Made by a program: the position numbers and the translations under genes. Shown here piece after piece: positions 8,624 through 17,681 of a DNA stretch of 64,000 nt; positions within the stretch are counted from its first letter, which is position 1, and each line of letters opens with the position of its first letter. A model generated the notes under the pieces. The model worked only from the letters and a program-made list of their open reading frames with translations, had not been told where the DNA came from and searched no databases. This DNA comes from JBGSUZ01 sp964404895 (GTDB lineage: Bacteria; Bacillota; Clostridia; Peptostreptococcales; Acidaminobacteraceae), in contig CAYOLV010000001.1 in assembly GCA_964404895.1 (NCBI GenBank), positions 1,131,039 through 1,195,038 on the forward strand, in the 5' to 3' direction.

Positions 8624-11125
8624 ATGAAAAAATTCTATGGTTTTTTATTGGCACTTGTAGCAGTTATGGCCTTTAAGTGGTCGGTGTATTACAACATGGT
8701 TCAGACACCAGGGGGGCTGGCTCTTCCAGTATTACTCACAGTCGTCTTTACCATTTGGCTCTTTTTATTTATGAATAAGGTTTTCAAAACCCGTGGAGAC
8801 GTGGTCTTCATCGTTTTATACACTATTTTTTCAATTATTTTCTTGGTGGATGTTGTCTATTACAAGCAGTTCAATGCGCGGGCATCAGTCATCATTCTTC
8901 ATCAGTTAGGACTGGTTGGAGATGTTAAAAGCAGTGTTAATGAGTTAATCACGATCCATCATTTCGTAGCCATCTTAGACATTCCGCTCTGGATTGCTTT
9001 AACTGCCTACATTAAAAGAGCTAAATTGGATGTTAAAATCAATATGAAAGTTCTTTCTGCACTTCCAATTACACTTGCCTGTATTCTTGTGATTACACCG
9101 TTTAGAGCAACTTTTTCTGAGACAGTTGTAAAAAGAGAGTTTTTCAGCTACCACGTGATGGATGTCATTTCCGCAACGACAGGTGCTGGAGGCGGTGAAG
9201 TTAGTGAGAACGATTTGCTTGCAGAAATCAATTACAGAAACAAAATTTATACAGATGAGTCGGCACTCAAAAAATTAAAGTACAACGCTGTGGCACAGGG
9301 CAAAAATTTGATTGTCGTGCAAATGGAATCCTTCCAAAATTTCGTAATCAATTATGAATACAATGGGCAGGAAGTCACGCCGAACTTAAATGCGTTAATC
9401 AAAGATCAGTCTATTTATTACAATAATTACTATGAACATTTAGGATTAGGAAATACTTCGGACGCAGAATTTGCAACGAATAACAGTGCCTATCCTACGG
9501 CCTATGGTCAGTCGTATGGACTTTACACAAATAATACCTTTAGAGGTTTGCCATGGCAGTTGAGAGACCAAGGCTACAAAGCAATGGCTTTCCATGGATA
9601 TAAACCTGAATTTTGGAACAGAGAAGCGGCTTACCCTGCTCAAGGGTTTGAGAAGTTTTACAGTGAAGTGGACTACAATGTAGACGAGAAGTTAGGCTTA
9701 GGGATTTCAGATGTTTCGTTCTTTAAGCAAAATATTCAGTTTTTAAAAGAACAGAAACAACCGTTTTACAGTTTCATGATCACGCTTTCAAACCACCATC
9801 CATTCCAAATGCCTAAAGAGTATCAAGGCATTAAATTAAGAGATGAAGAGTCAGGCACATTGGTAGGGGATTATCTGAACGGCATTAATTATACAGACAA
9901 AGCTATCGGTGTGTTCATTGAAGAACTAAAAGCAAACGGGTTGTATGACAATTCTATTATCGTCTTCTATGGTGATCATCATGGTTTGAATACCAGCGAT
10001 GAAGAATCTAAGATTGTTCTTGAAAAAATGTTTGGACGACCCGTTTTATTTGATGATATGTTAGAAATTCCTTTGATTGTTCATATGCCAGGTTCTGGTA
10101 TTACTGAGACGGTTGAGACAATCGGCTCTCAAATCGATTTCTTACCTACAATTTTAAATTTACTTGGCGTTAAAAATGACAACTATTTGATTTTTGGAAA
10201 AGACTTAAATAACAGTCCGTTTGAAGGCAGTTACGCGGCTTTCCAACGCTATGTGCCATACGGTTCATTTATCAGTGACAAGTACATCTTTGAAATGTCT
10301 AATGATTTTGTCTTTGAAAATGCAAAGGCATATGACAGAATTACGAGAGAACCTGTTGACATTAATCTCTGTTTGGAACTCTTCAATAAGGCAAAAGCTG
10401 ACTTCGAAAAATCGAAATACATTATGGACAACAACTTATTATCAAAGGCAACTACTTATTTAGGTGATCAATACAACCCTAATAAAAAAGTGGTGCTCAA
10501 TGTGAAGTCAGAATTCATTCCAACCAGTGGCGGTACGGTAAATGAAATCAAAGACACAAACACCCTTGAAGCTCTTGAAGACAGTTATAAGCGAGGCAGT
10601 AAAACTATCGGAATTGACTTCAGTTGGACTCAAGACAATGAAATCGTGGCATTGAAAAGCTGGGACGATGCTGCTGCTTTATTTGAGCAACCCTTGATAG
10701 ATCAAAGCTTAAATGCTTTTATGACAGGCAAGTTAAAATCTGAGTTAACACAAATGGATTTGCGTCGTGTATTAGATTGGTTAAGCGTTCACGAAGATGT
10801 GGTACTCTTAGCGGAACCGAATGAACGCACTGTTGATTTTGCCAAGTACATTCATTCTAATTTTGAGGACGCTGAGAAGCGAATTGTATACCGTGTTCAA
10901 TCTATAGATGAGTATAAGGAGTTGAGTAAATTAGGCATTACCAACATCATGATTGACTTCACCACTTATGAAGGCAATGCTTACGACATGGTCAACTTTA
11001 TTAAGGCAAACCCAACCTATGGGGTTATTGTGGACAAAACAAAAGTATCTTTCAATCAAATTCATGAAATTACACAGTGCACAAGCTTCTATAATCGATT
11101 TGATGCAGGGTACAAGATTAACTAA
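8624..11125 (+). CDS. LTA synthase-family sulfatase-fold protein with C-terminal GDPD-like domain
   Basis: This 833-residue protein begins with five predicted membrane helices (about 1-170), followed by an extracellular LtaS-type phosphoglycerol transferase domain (about 210-560). E235 in QMESFQN and T278 in the NTSDAEF motif match the LtaS metal site and nucleophile, and the FYGDHHG motif is also present. LtaS normally ends near 620-650 residues. Here about 200 more residues follow (about 615-810) that resemble the TIM-barrel of glycerophosphodiester phosphodiesterases: NTLEALEDSYKRG, then GIDFSWTQDNEIVALKSW. The usual catalytic His and Glu-x-Asp positions are replaced, so this domain is probably inactive or binding only. 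AAGGAG precedes the ATG. The gene is monocistronic. Its main role is probably glycerophosphate polymer synthesis at the cell surface. Confidence 0.85.
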   Translation: MKKFYGFLLALVAVMAFKWSVYYNMVQTPGGLALPVLLTVVFTIWLFLFMNKVFKTRGDVVFIVLYTIFSIIFLVDVVYYKQFNARASVIILHQLGLVGDVKSSVNELITIHHFVAILDIPLWIALTAYIKRAKLDVKINMKVLSALPITLACILVITPFRATFSETVVKREFFSYHVMDVISATTGAGGGEVSENDLLAEINYRNKIYTDESALKKLKYNAVAQGKNLIVVQMESFQNFVINYEYNGQEVTPNLNALIKDQSIYYNNYYEHLGLGNTSDAEFATNNSAYPTAYGQSYGLYTNNTFRGLPWQLRDQGYKAMAFHGYKPEFWNREAAYPAQGFEKFYSEVDYNVDEKLGLGISDVSFFKQNIQFLKEQKQPFYSFMITLSNHHPFQMPKEYQGIKLRDEESGTLVGDYLNGINYTDKAIGVFIEELKANGLYDNSIIVFYGDHHGLNTSDEESKIVLEKMFGRPVLFDDMLEIPLIVHMPGSGITETVETIGSQIDFLPTILNLLGVKNDNYLIFGKDLNNSPFEGSYAAFQRYVPYGSFISDKYIFEMSNDFVFENAKAYDRITREPVDINLCLELFNKAKADFEKSKYIMDNNLLSKATTYLGDQYNPNKKVVLNVKSEFIPTSGGTVNEIKDTNTLEALEDSYKRGSKTIGIDFSWTQDNEIVALKSWDDAAALFEQPLIDQSLNAFMTGKLKSELTQMDLRRVLDWLSVHEDVVLLAEPNERTVDFAKYIHSNFEDAEKRIVYRVQSIDEYKELSKLGITNIMIDFTTYEGNAYDMVNFIKANPTYGVIVDKTKVSFNQIHEITQCTSFYNRFDAGYKIN

Positions 11126-11185
11126 AGAAACAAATATTCAATTTCGATATTTTCAAATGAATTAAATTATCAGTTATAATGCATG

Positions 11186-11229
11186 AAGAGGTTCTGATTG
11201 GGCATATAGTCCACAGGCCTCTTTTTTTA
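11186..11229 (+). terminator. Rho-independent terminator after the LtaS-like gene
   Basis: An AGAGG/CCTCT stem continues through CTG/CAG after a small internal loop and is followed by seven Ts. Confidence 0.8.
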
Positions 11230-11274
11230 GAAAAATCGTAATGCATACTTTTTAGAAAAATTTTAATCAATAAT

Positions 11275-11303
11275 GGAACTTTTTAAAAACACTCAACGTC
11301 TAA
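11275..11303 (+). promoter_or_regulatory. Candidate ECF-type promoter of the sigma factor operon
   Basis: GGAACTT at 11275-11281 and CGTCTAA at 11297-11303 match an ECF -35/-10 pair; the GGAAC-to-CGTC gap is 17 bases. The site lies about 35 bases before the sigma factor GTG start. It closely resembles sigma-E/sigma-M/X-type elements and suggests autoregulation by the encoded ECF factor (inference). Confidence 0.55.
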
Positions 11304-11335
11304 GTACTAGAATACACTCAGAAAGGGGTGATCCT

Positions 11336-11920
11336 GTGGAACGAATACTGATTGAGAAAAGTTTGCAAGGCGACGTCGCAAGTTTCGAAAAGTTGATTCA
11401 TCAATATCAAGTTTATGTTTATAACATTGCTTTTCGAACACTTGGCCATGAAGAAGATGCTAAAGACGCAGCTCAAGATGCCTTTATCAAAGTCTTCAAG
11501 AATCTTTCTCAATATACTGGGGACGCTCAGTTTTCCACTTGGCTCTATCGCATCGTCATCAATACTTGTAAGGACTATTTAAGAAAACGTTCTTCGGTCA
11601 AAGAAACATCTATGGAAAATACTTCTGGTGAAGGTGAAACGTATTTAACGGAATTACCAGACTCAGAACTATTGCAGCCAGAAAAACAACTAGAGCGCAA
11701 AGAGATACAAAGCAAAATCATTCAGGCGTTAGAACAATTGCCAGAGGCGAACAAGACTGCAGTTGTCCTGAGAGACATTCGAGGTCTTAGTTATGAAGAA
11801 ATCAGTGTCATTGAGTCCTGTTCAGTGGGTACGGTAAAATCGAGGATCAATAGAGGCAGAACTTATTTGCGAACGCTTCTTCAAAATGATCCTGACTTCG
11901 CGAGAGAGGGGGGGATTTAG
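11336..11920 (+). CDS. ECF-family RNA polymerase sigma factor
   Basis: The product of about 194 residues has a sigma-70 region 2 (DAAQDAFIKVFKNLSQYTG, then FSTWLYRIVINTCKDYLR) and a region 4 helix-turn-helix (AVVLRDIRGLSYEEISVIE and VGTVKSRINRGR). It lacks regions 1 and 3, as expected for an extracytoplasmic-function sigma factor. The GTG start at 11336 is supported by AAGGGGTGAT. An in-frame ATG at 11273 would add 21 residues but overlaps the candidate -35 box. The following gene, one base away, encodes its probable zinc-finger anti-sigma factor. The inducing stress is unknown; cell-envelope stress is a reasonable guess from the membrane partner. Confidence 0.92.
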   Translation: MERILIEKSLQGDVASFEKLIHQYQVYVYNIAFRTLGHEEDAKDAAQDAFIKVFKNLSQYTGDAQFSTWLYRIVINTCKDYLRKRSSVKETSMENTSGEGETYLTELPDSELLQPEKQLERKEIQSKIIQALEQLPEANKTAVVLRDIRGLSYEEISVIESCSVGTVKSRINRGRTYLRTLLQNDPDFAREGGI

Positions 11921-13291
11921 ATGACTTGCAATTTAATTTTAGATTGGTTAGACGATTACTTGGAAGGACAACTTGATCCTCAAAATAGCGCAAAGTTTGA
12001 AAAACACCTTGCTGAATGTGAATCTTGCCGAATGCTAGTAGCAGATTTAAACGAAATAAGAGAGGTGATGGGAGAAATGCCATTAATGCCGCTGCCATCA
12101 GATTTTAATGAGTCTCTTCATGAGAAACTCATCATAGCTGCAGAAGAGGTAAAAGCTGGCTTTAATCTTAAAGATAAACTTCAAGAGAGTAAACAAAAGA
12201 AAAATAGATTAAGCTTTACCAAAAAACAATTTTCCCAGTATATAGGTGCAGCAGCAGTATTTGCTTTAATAGCCGTATCCGCTTATCAGGTGAAAGATCA
12301 GCTTTGGTGGAGTCAAGAGGCAAAACAAGAAGCTGCTTACAATGTTGCAGATGCAGGCGGACCCTTAAATATGCCTCCTATGCCACAAGCACGTACAGAA
12401 GGCGCGGCCAACGATTCTGCAATTACCAATCAGACAGCCGATGCTACTTTGTATGGACAAGCAGCCCCGGGTGGGACAGGAGCAGAAACAACAACTACAG
12501 AGAAAATGGCAGTAGCCCCAATGGTTACAGGAACTGCAGATACTTCCGCAAGTACTGGAAAAGTAGACGTGACTGCTAATCGAGATTTGATCCGATCCGG
12601 AGACGTAAATTTAAAAATCGCAGATTACGATGCTTTCTATACCGCAATTGAAAAGTTGATTGCTCAGACAGGTGGTTATATTGAAAGCAGTTACACTGGA
12701 ATGACCCCGTATTATGAAAATAATAAGTTCATAAGCGACCAAATGACTGCCAGCGTCGTTTTGAGAATACCTTCAGATCAGTTTGAAAACACATATGCTG
12801 CTGTGAAAAAACTAGGGGTGCTTCAGTCAGGACAACAAAATGTTCAAGACGTAACAACTCAAATTGCAGACTTACAAGCAACTTTGACTAATCTAAAAGC
12901 CCGTGAAACAAGTCTCAGAAGCTTGCTTGGAAAAGCAAAAAATGTGACAGAAATCATGGAAGTTGAAAGAGAACTCAGCTCAGTCAGAACACAAATCGAT
13001 CAACTGGAATCTAGTTTAAAAGGACAACAACAGCAAGTCAGTTTGTCTACAATTTATATTAACGTTCAAGTGAGTCCTGAAGTTGGGAGTCAATTTAAAA
13101 ATATTGATGGCAACCTCATGGAACGTGCTAAACAAGCCTTGATCAAAAACATCAATACAGGTATTCGCTTATTTGAAGCACTGTTTGTTGGCATAGTCGC
13201 ATGGCTGCCAGTAATCATTGTAGCCGTACTTGGATTCTTTGGACTCAAACACACTAAATCATATAAAAAATGGAGGCGTAAAAATGATTAA
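11921..13291 (+). CDS. Zinc-finger anti-sigma factor fused to a DUF4349 domain
   Basis: This 456-residue protein begins with a cytoplasmic zf-HC2 anti-sigma segment, with H29, C33 and C36 forming the HxxxCxxC site. A membrane helix lies at about 107-123 and an Ala/Thr/Gly-rich extracytoplasmic linker follows. Next comes a DUF4349 domain (about 220-410) containing a coiled coil, and a second membrane helix near 425-447 ends in basic residues. DUF4349 proteins are usually separate lipoproteins or membrane proteins of unknown function. Here the domain sits on the outside of an anti-sigma factor, so it may be the sensor that controls sigma release (inference). The gene follows the sigma factor gene directly and overlaps the next gene by 8 bases. 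Confidence 0.88.
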   Translation: MTCNLILDWLDDYLEGQLDPQNSAKFEKHLAECESCRMLVADLNEIREVMGEMPLMPLPSDFNESLHEKLIIAAEEVKAGFNLKDKLQESKQKKNRLSFTKKQFSQYIGAAAVFALIAVSAYQVKDQLWWSQEAKQEAAYNVADAGGPLNMPPMPQARTEGAANDSAITNQTADATLYGQAAPGGTGAETTTTEKMAVAPMVTGTADTSASTGKVDVTANRDLIRSGDVNLKIADYDAFYTAIEKLIAQTGGYIESSYTGMTPYYENNKFISDQMTASVVLRIPSDQFENTYAAVKKLGVLQSGQQNVQDVTTQIADLQATLTNLKARETSLRSLLGKAKNVTEIMEVERELSSVRTQIDQLESSLKGQQQQVSLSTIYINVQVSPEVGSQFKNIDGNLMERAKQALIKNINTGIRLFEALFVGIVAWLPVIIVAVLGFFGLKHTKSYKKWRRKND

Positions 13292-13991
13292 AAAAATGAT
13301 GAGCATGATGGTAGCACTTACCTTGTTAGTAGGAAGCACTGCATTACCTGCATTTGCAGACACAACACCACAAAATAACCAACACTTGATTTCCGTCACA
13401 GGGACAGGTACCGTGGTTGTAAAACCGGATATTGCCTATCTTCAAGTAGGCTATCAAGCCCAAAATAAAGAGGCTCTTGTGGCACAAAAAGAAGCAAAAA
13501 CAAAAATGGCTGCTATCTTGAAACTTCTCAAAGAAAAAGGGGTTAAAGACGCAGATATTAAGACGACGAATGTCAGTCTATATAAAACAGCAGATTACGT
13601 TAAAGAAGTAAAAAATGAATATTATGTGGCGATGAATATTGTTGAAATCACAACTAGAGATTTAGACGGTATTGGCGAATTGATTGACACTGCAGTTAAT
13701 GCAGGTGCAAATGATCTTGGTTCTGTAAGATTTACAGTGGAAGATCAAGAAAAATATCAAATTCAAGCCATCACTTTAGCTTTAAAAAACGCTGGAAACA
13801 AAGCAAAAGCGATTGCTGCTTACAGCGAAATTACAATTGGCAAACCATCTAAAATCACAGAAAACAACTATGGCGGCGGTATGATTTACAGAGAAGCCAA
13901 TGCCATGGCAAAAATGGCAGATGCGGCAACACCTGTAGAAGTAGGCACTATCAACATTGAAGCTAATATCAGTGTGGAATACCAGTACTAA
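13284..13991 (+). CDS. SIMPL (DUF541) domain secreted protein
   Basis: This 235-residue protein has a signal peptide ending near ALPAFA, followed by a SIMPL/DUF541 domain with the typical opening ISVTGTGTVVVKPDIAYLQV. Family members are periplasmic or surface proteins, some linked to oxidative or envelope stress; the molecular function is not defined. The start at 13284 is chosen because GGAGGCG lies just upstream and the signal peptide begins there. It overlaps the anti-sigma gene, so the three genes form one operon under the candidate ECF promoter. No lipobox is seen. It may be the effector arm of this envelope-stress unit. Confidence 0.88.
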   Translation: MIKKMMSMMVALTLLVGSTALPAFADTTPQNNQHLISVTGTGTVVVKPDIAYLQVGYQAQNKEALVAQKEAKTKMAAILKLLKEKGVKDADIKTTNVSLYKTADYVKEVKNEYYVAMNIVEITTRDLDGIGELIDTAVNAGANDLGSVRFTVEDQEKYQIQAITLALKNAGNKAKAIAAYSEITIGKPSKITENNYGGGMIYREANAMAKMADAATPVEVGTINIEANISVEYQY

Positions 13992-14009
13992 ACTTTTAAT
14001 AACTAACTA

Positions 14010-14057
14010 AAAAAGGCCATTTGCAATGAGGAAATTCTCTTGTAAGTGGTCTTTTTA
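14010..14057 (+). terminator. Rho-independent terminator after the SIMPL gene
   Basis: A long AAAAGGCCATTTGCAA arm pairs with TTGTAAGTGGTCTTTT through several G-U pairs and runs into a T tract. Confidence 0.8.
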
Positions 14058-14082
14058 CTTGTGCGGAATTAGTTGCGCTATG

Positions 14083-14091
14083 TGGTATAAT
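14083..14091 (+). promoter_or_regulatory. Candidate extended -10 promoter for polA
   Basis: TGGTATAAT is an extended -10 element (TGnTATAAT) about 42 bases before the polA start. No good -35 box is seen. Confidence 0.4.
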
Positions 14092-14132
14092 AAAGTATTG
14101 AAGCAAATTTCAGATATATCACAAGGAGGCAA

Positions 14133-16802
14133 ATGATGTCTAAAAGATTGATTATCATTGATGGCAATAGCTTGATCAATAGAGCTTTTTTTGCAATACA
14201 GCAGAGACTTACCAATAAAGACGGGGTGCCAACCAACGCAGTTTATGGTTTTCTTAATATGCTCTTCAAAGTCATTGAAGACTACCAACCAGACTACCTA
14301 AGCGTAGCATTTGACATGAAGGCCCCCACCTTTAGGCACACAGCTTTTTCAGACTACAAAGGTACACGCAAAGGCATGCCAGATGAATTAGCAGTGCAAA
14401 TGCCTATTTTGAAAGAAATTTTAGATGCGATGAACATCCATCGAACAGAACTCAGCGGGTTTGAAGCCGATGACCTGATTGGTACCATTGCCAAACATTT
14501 TGGGAGTCACGGTCATGAAGTTATGGTGCTCACTGGGGATAAAGATGCTCTCCAATTAGCTGACGAGCAAATCACTGTATTGATTACAAAACAGGGTATA
14601 TCCAATATAGATGTTATGACCCCGCAGAAAATTGTTGAAGATTATGAGTTGACGCCTGCCCAAATCATCGACTTAAAGGGTCTTAGCGGAGATACTTCAG
14701 ATAACATTCCGGGAATACCAAGTATTGGCCCTAAAACGGCGACCAAACTTTTAAAGCAATATCATAGCGTGGAACAACTAATCGAAGAAGTTGATACCAT
14801 TGAAAATAAACGGATCAGAGAACTTGTAGTAGAATATGCCCATCAAGCCATGATGAGCAAGCGTCTAGCGACCATAGAAGTGAATGTGCCTCTGGAATTA
14901 GTTGAAGAGGACTTCAAATTTGACCAACCGAATACCAAGGCTTTAGTAGATTTATTAATGCTTTATGAACTCAAATCCTTCATTCCAAGAATTTCAACAG
15001 AAGCCTTGGAAGTTAAAAAACCTGAAATGAAGATTGTTTGCATAGACCAAGCTTTAGAACTGGCATTGTACATGGAAAGCCTTTCTAAGCATAAATCTAT
15101 AGGGCTGTTTATTCTAAATGACAAATCCAACGTTCGTACAGATGAACCTACAGGCCTTGCAATTGCAACTGATGATGGAACTGGCTATTATTTTAATTTC
15201 AGCCAATACAGTTTTAAAGACTTTGCTGACAGTTATGGGAGTTGGCTCTTTACTGAGGATATGACCATCAGCGGTTTTGACCTTAAAAAAGAGTGGCTGG
15301 TCGCTATGAATCACGACAAGCACTTCTTTGGGCAATTATTCGATGGTTTCATCGCCCATTATCTCTTAGCATCTGGAAGAAGTAATTATACGATTGAAGA
15401 CACTTCCTTTGACTATTTAGGGCTGACCATAGATTCAGACGAACAAGTCATTGGCAAAGGGGCAAAGCTGAGAAAATTCAGCCAGCTCACACTGGAAGAA
15501 GCCAGCAAATATGCCTGTGAAAGAGCATTTGTCTCTTTACGCCTCAAAGAAGCCCTCACTGAAAAATTAGTGGAAGAAGATTTAAATACTTTATTTACAG
15601 AGATTGAAATGCCTTTGGTTGAAGTGCTTTCCAGCATGGAATATGAAGGCTTTAGCGTGGATCAAAAAGAATTAGACGAGATCAATGTGGCTGTCACAGA
15701 CAAGTTGGTGGAAATTGAAAGAGATATTTTCTCATTTGTAGAGACGCCATTTAACTTAAATTCCCCAAAACAACTTGGAGAAGTGCTGTTTGAAAAATTA
15801 GGACTGGCCCACGGAAAGAAGACCAAGACAGGGTATTCCACCAATGTTGACGTTCTTGAAAAATTGGTCAGTGCACACCCTATTGTGCCTTTGGTTCTGG
15901 AGTATAGAACCTATTCCAAGTTAAAGAGCACTTATTTGGACGGCCTAAAAGCGGTCATTAACCCTGTGACCCTTAAAATACATTCAAGTTTGAATCAAAC
16001 GGTTGCGGTAACAGGGAGACTCAGCAGTACTGAGCCCAACTTGCAGAATATACCGGTAAGAATTCCTCTTGGCAGAAGAATTCGAAAAGTTTTTGTACCT
16101 ACAGGAAGCAACACCCTTGTAGATGCGGACTACTCTCAAATTGAACTCCGTATATTAGCCCATTATTCTGAAGACCCTAATCTTATTAAGGCCTTTAAAG
16201 AGGGGTTAGACATTCATACCATCACGGCCAGCCAAGTGTTCAATATGCCTGTAGAAAAGGTGACCAGCCTAGAGCGTGGCAGAGCAAAAGCTGTTAATTT
16301 TGGAATTGTATATGGCATGAGTGACTTTGGTTTATCTGAAAATTTAGGAATTCCAAGAAAGACGGCTAAACTCTACATCGACAGTTACTTTGAGAACTAT
16401 CCTAACGTTAAATCTTTCATGGAAGGCAAAATAGAAGAGTGCCGTGACCAAGGTTATGTGACCACTATATTAGGTAGACGTCGCTACATCCCAGACATTC
16501 AGGCATCTAACTTCCAAGTGAGAAGTTTTGCGGAGAGAACAGCTATGAATACGCCAATACAAGGCAGTGCTGCAGATCTTATCAAGCTTGCTATGATCAA
16601 GGTTTACAATGAAATTGAAAAAAGAGGCCTGAAATCTAAACTCATTTTACAGGTACATGATGAATTGATTGTGGACACTGTGTTGGAAGAAGTGGAAATA
16701 GTTGACGAACTTGTAAAACGCAATATGGAAGATGCCATGACTTTAAATGTCCCTATGCTTGTAGAAATTCACAGTGGGCCAAGTTGGTACGAGACGAAAT
16801 AG
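14133..16802 (+). CDS. polA: DNA polymerase I
   Basis: This 889-residue family A polymerase fills gaps and removes RNA primers. The 5'-3' exonuclease domain occupies about 1-290 (LIIIDGNSLINRAFFA, GFEADDLIGT, LTGDKD, GLSGDTSDNIPGIPSIG). The middle region has the 3'-5' exonuclease position but lacks the Asp-x-Glu pair expected of an active proofreader, as in Bacillus-type Pol I. The polymerase domain shows DADYSQIELRILAH, RGRAKAVNFGIVYGMSDFGLS and LQVHDELIVD. AAGGAGG precedes the ATG. coaE follows, its start 15 bases after the polA stop, which is a common pairing in Firmicutes. Confidence 0.97.
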   Translation: MMSKRLIIIDGNSLINRAFFAIQQRLTNKDGVPTNAVYGFLNMLFKVIEDYQPDYLSVAFDMKAPTFRHTAFSDYKGTRKGMPDELAVQMPILKEILDAMNIHRTELSGFEADDLIGTIAKHFGSHGHEVMVLTGDKDALQLADEQITVLITKQGISNIDVMTPQKIVEDYELTPAQIIDLKGLSGDTSDNIPGIPSIGPKTATKLLKQYHSVEQLIEEVDTIENKRIRELVVEYAHQAMMSKRLATIEVNVPLELVEEDFKFDQPNTKALVDLLMLYELKSFIPRISTEALEVKKPEMKIVCIDQALELALYMESLSKHKSIGLFILNDKSNVRTDEPTGLAIATDDGTGYYFNFSQYSFKDFADSYGSWLFTEDMTISGFDLKKEWLVAMNHDKHFFGQLFDGFIAHYLLASGRSNYTIEDTSFDYLGLTIDSDEQVIGKGAKLRKFSQLTLEEASKYACERAFVSLRLKEALTEKLVEEDLNTLFTEIEMPLVEVLSSMEYEGFSVDQKELDEINVAVTDKLVEIERDIFSFVETPFNLNSPKQLGEVLFEKLGLAHGKKTKTGYSTNVDVLEKLVSAHPIVPLVLEYRTYSKLKSTYLDGLKAVINPVTLKIHSSLNQTVAVTGRLSSTEPNLQNIPVRIPLGRRIRKVFVPTGSNTLVDADYSQIELRILAHYSEDPNLIKAFKEGLDIHTITASQVFNMPVEKVTSLERGRAKAVNFGIVYGMSDFGLSENLGIPRKTAKLYIDSYFENYPNVKSFMEGKIEECRDQGYVTTILGRRRYIPDIQASNFQVRSFAERTAMNTPIQGSAADLIKLAMIKVYNEIEKRGLKSKLILQVHDELIVDTVLEEVEIVDELVKRNMEDAMTLNVPMLVEIHSGPSWYETK

Positions 16803-16816
16803 GACAGGTGACAGTT

Positions 16817-17419
16817 ATGAAAAAGTACGCCGTTACTGGAGGCATTGCCAGTGGTAAAAGCACATTCTGTGAATTAATCAAAGCGAAGAAACTACCTTTT
16901 ATAGATTGCGACGCTTTGGTGCACAAAGCCTATGAGCCTGAAGGGTTAATTTATAAAGCTGTTCTTGAGCATTTTGGGAGTATCTATTTAGAGGACAGTG
17001 GGCAAATCAATAGGAAGTTGCTTGGGAAAGAGATTTTTAATAATCCCAAGTCTCGGGCGAAGCTGGATCAGATTACCCATCCGATTATACGTCACTTAGT
17101 AGAGGCAGAATTGACCACTTATAAACTATCGGGAGAAGCCTTAGTTTTTGTAGATGTTCCGCTGCTTTTCGAAAGCGGTTTGCAAGAGGACTATGACGGG
17201 ACTATCTTGATTGATATCGATGAAGATTTACAAGTGGAAAGGTTAATGGCGCGAAACCATTTTACTTTTGAAGAAGCTGTTGCTCGAATTCAGGCTCAGA
17301 TGCCATTGGCACTGAAAAGAAACTTAGCTGACTATGTGCTTAAAAATAATGCAACTCTAGAAAGATTTCAAGAGTTGGGAACAGAATTGATTGAAAAACT
17401 GCTTAAAGAAAAAGCTTGA
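16817..17419 (+). CDS. coaE: Dephospho-CoA kinase
   Basis: This kinase of about 200 residues catalyses the last step of coenzyme A synthesis, phosphorylating the 3'-hydroxyl of dephospho-CoA. The P-loop GGIASGKST is near the N-terminus, followed by DCDALVHKAYEP, the FVDVPLLFESG segment and the RLMARN lid motif. The ATG at 16817 is chosen because the P-loop fold begins there and AGGTGA precedes it; a start at 16784 would overlap polA. A tRNA gene promoter overlaps its last codons. Confidence 0.95.
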   Translation: MKKYAVTGGIASGKSTFCELIKAKKLPFIDCDALVHKAYEPEGLIYKAVLEHFGSIYLEDSGQINRKLLGKEIFNNPKSRAKLDQITHPIIRHLVEAELTTYKLSGEALVFVDVPLLFESGLQEDYDGTILIDIDEDLQVERLMARNHFTFEEAVARIQAQMPLALKRNLADYVLKNNATLERFQELGTELIEKLLKEKA

Positions 17420-17444
17420 CGGAGGGCAGTGCTGTCCGTATAAT
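17416..17444 (+). promoter_or_regulatory. Sigma-A promoter of tRNA-Leu
   Basis: TTGACG at 17416-17421 and TATAAT at 17439-17444 are separated by exactly 17 bases, about 30 bases before the tRNA. The -35 box overlaps the coaE stop codon. Confidence 0.75.
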
Positions 17445-17473
17445 AGAGTTTGTCGAGTGATTCGGCAAACCAT

Positions 17474-17558
17474 GCGAAAGTGGTGGAACGGCAGACACAC
17501 TATCTTGAGGGGGTAGCGTCCGCAGGGCGTGCGGGTTCAAATCCCGCCTTTCGCACCA
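17474..17558 (+). tRNA. tRNA-Leu(GAG)
   Basis: The acceptor arms GCGAAAG and CTTTCGC pair fully and are followed by an encoded ACCA end, so the discriminator base is A. The anticodon stem CTATC/GGTAG holds the loop TTGAGGG, giving anticodon GAG. A long variable arm and the GGTTCAAATCC T arm identify a class II leucine tRNA. It has its own promoter and terminator. Its anticodon and discriminator fit the T-box leader of leuS in this window. Confidence 0.97.
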
Positions 17559-17563
17559 AAGAT

Positions 17564-17609
17564 AAAAGCGATGAATGATTGTTAAAATCATTCATCGCTT
17601 TTTTTTTTA
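17564..17609. terminator. Bidirectional terminator between tRNA-Leu and metQ
   Basis: AAAAGCGATGAATGATT pairs with its inverse and has a run of ten Ts on the plus strand and a T-rich tail on the minus strand. It can end both the tRNA transcript and the convergent metNIQ transcript. Confidence 0.9.
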
Positions 17610-17681
17610 CCCCACATGCAAAGCAAACATGGGCGTTATCGATAACTTATGTGCACTGATCACACATTTATTTTGATCTGC

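Noticed and set aside
12304..12579. 91-residue ORF within the anti-sigma gene
   Set aside because: It is an out-of-frame shadow of the Ala/Thr-rich linker; no start signal is seen.
17635..17646. Perfect 12-base palindrome GTTATCGATAAC
   Set aside because: It lies in the convergent spacer after metQ beside a strong terminator; a palindrome of this length may occur by chance, and no regulator is suggested.
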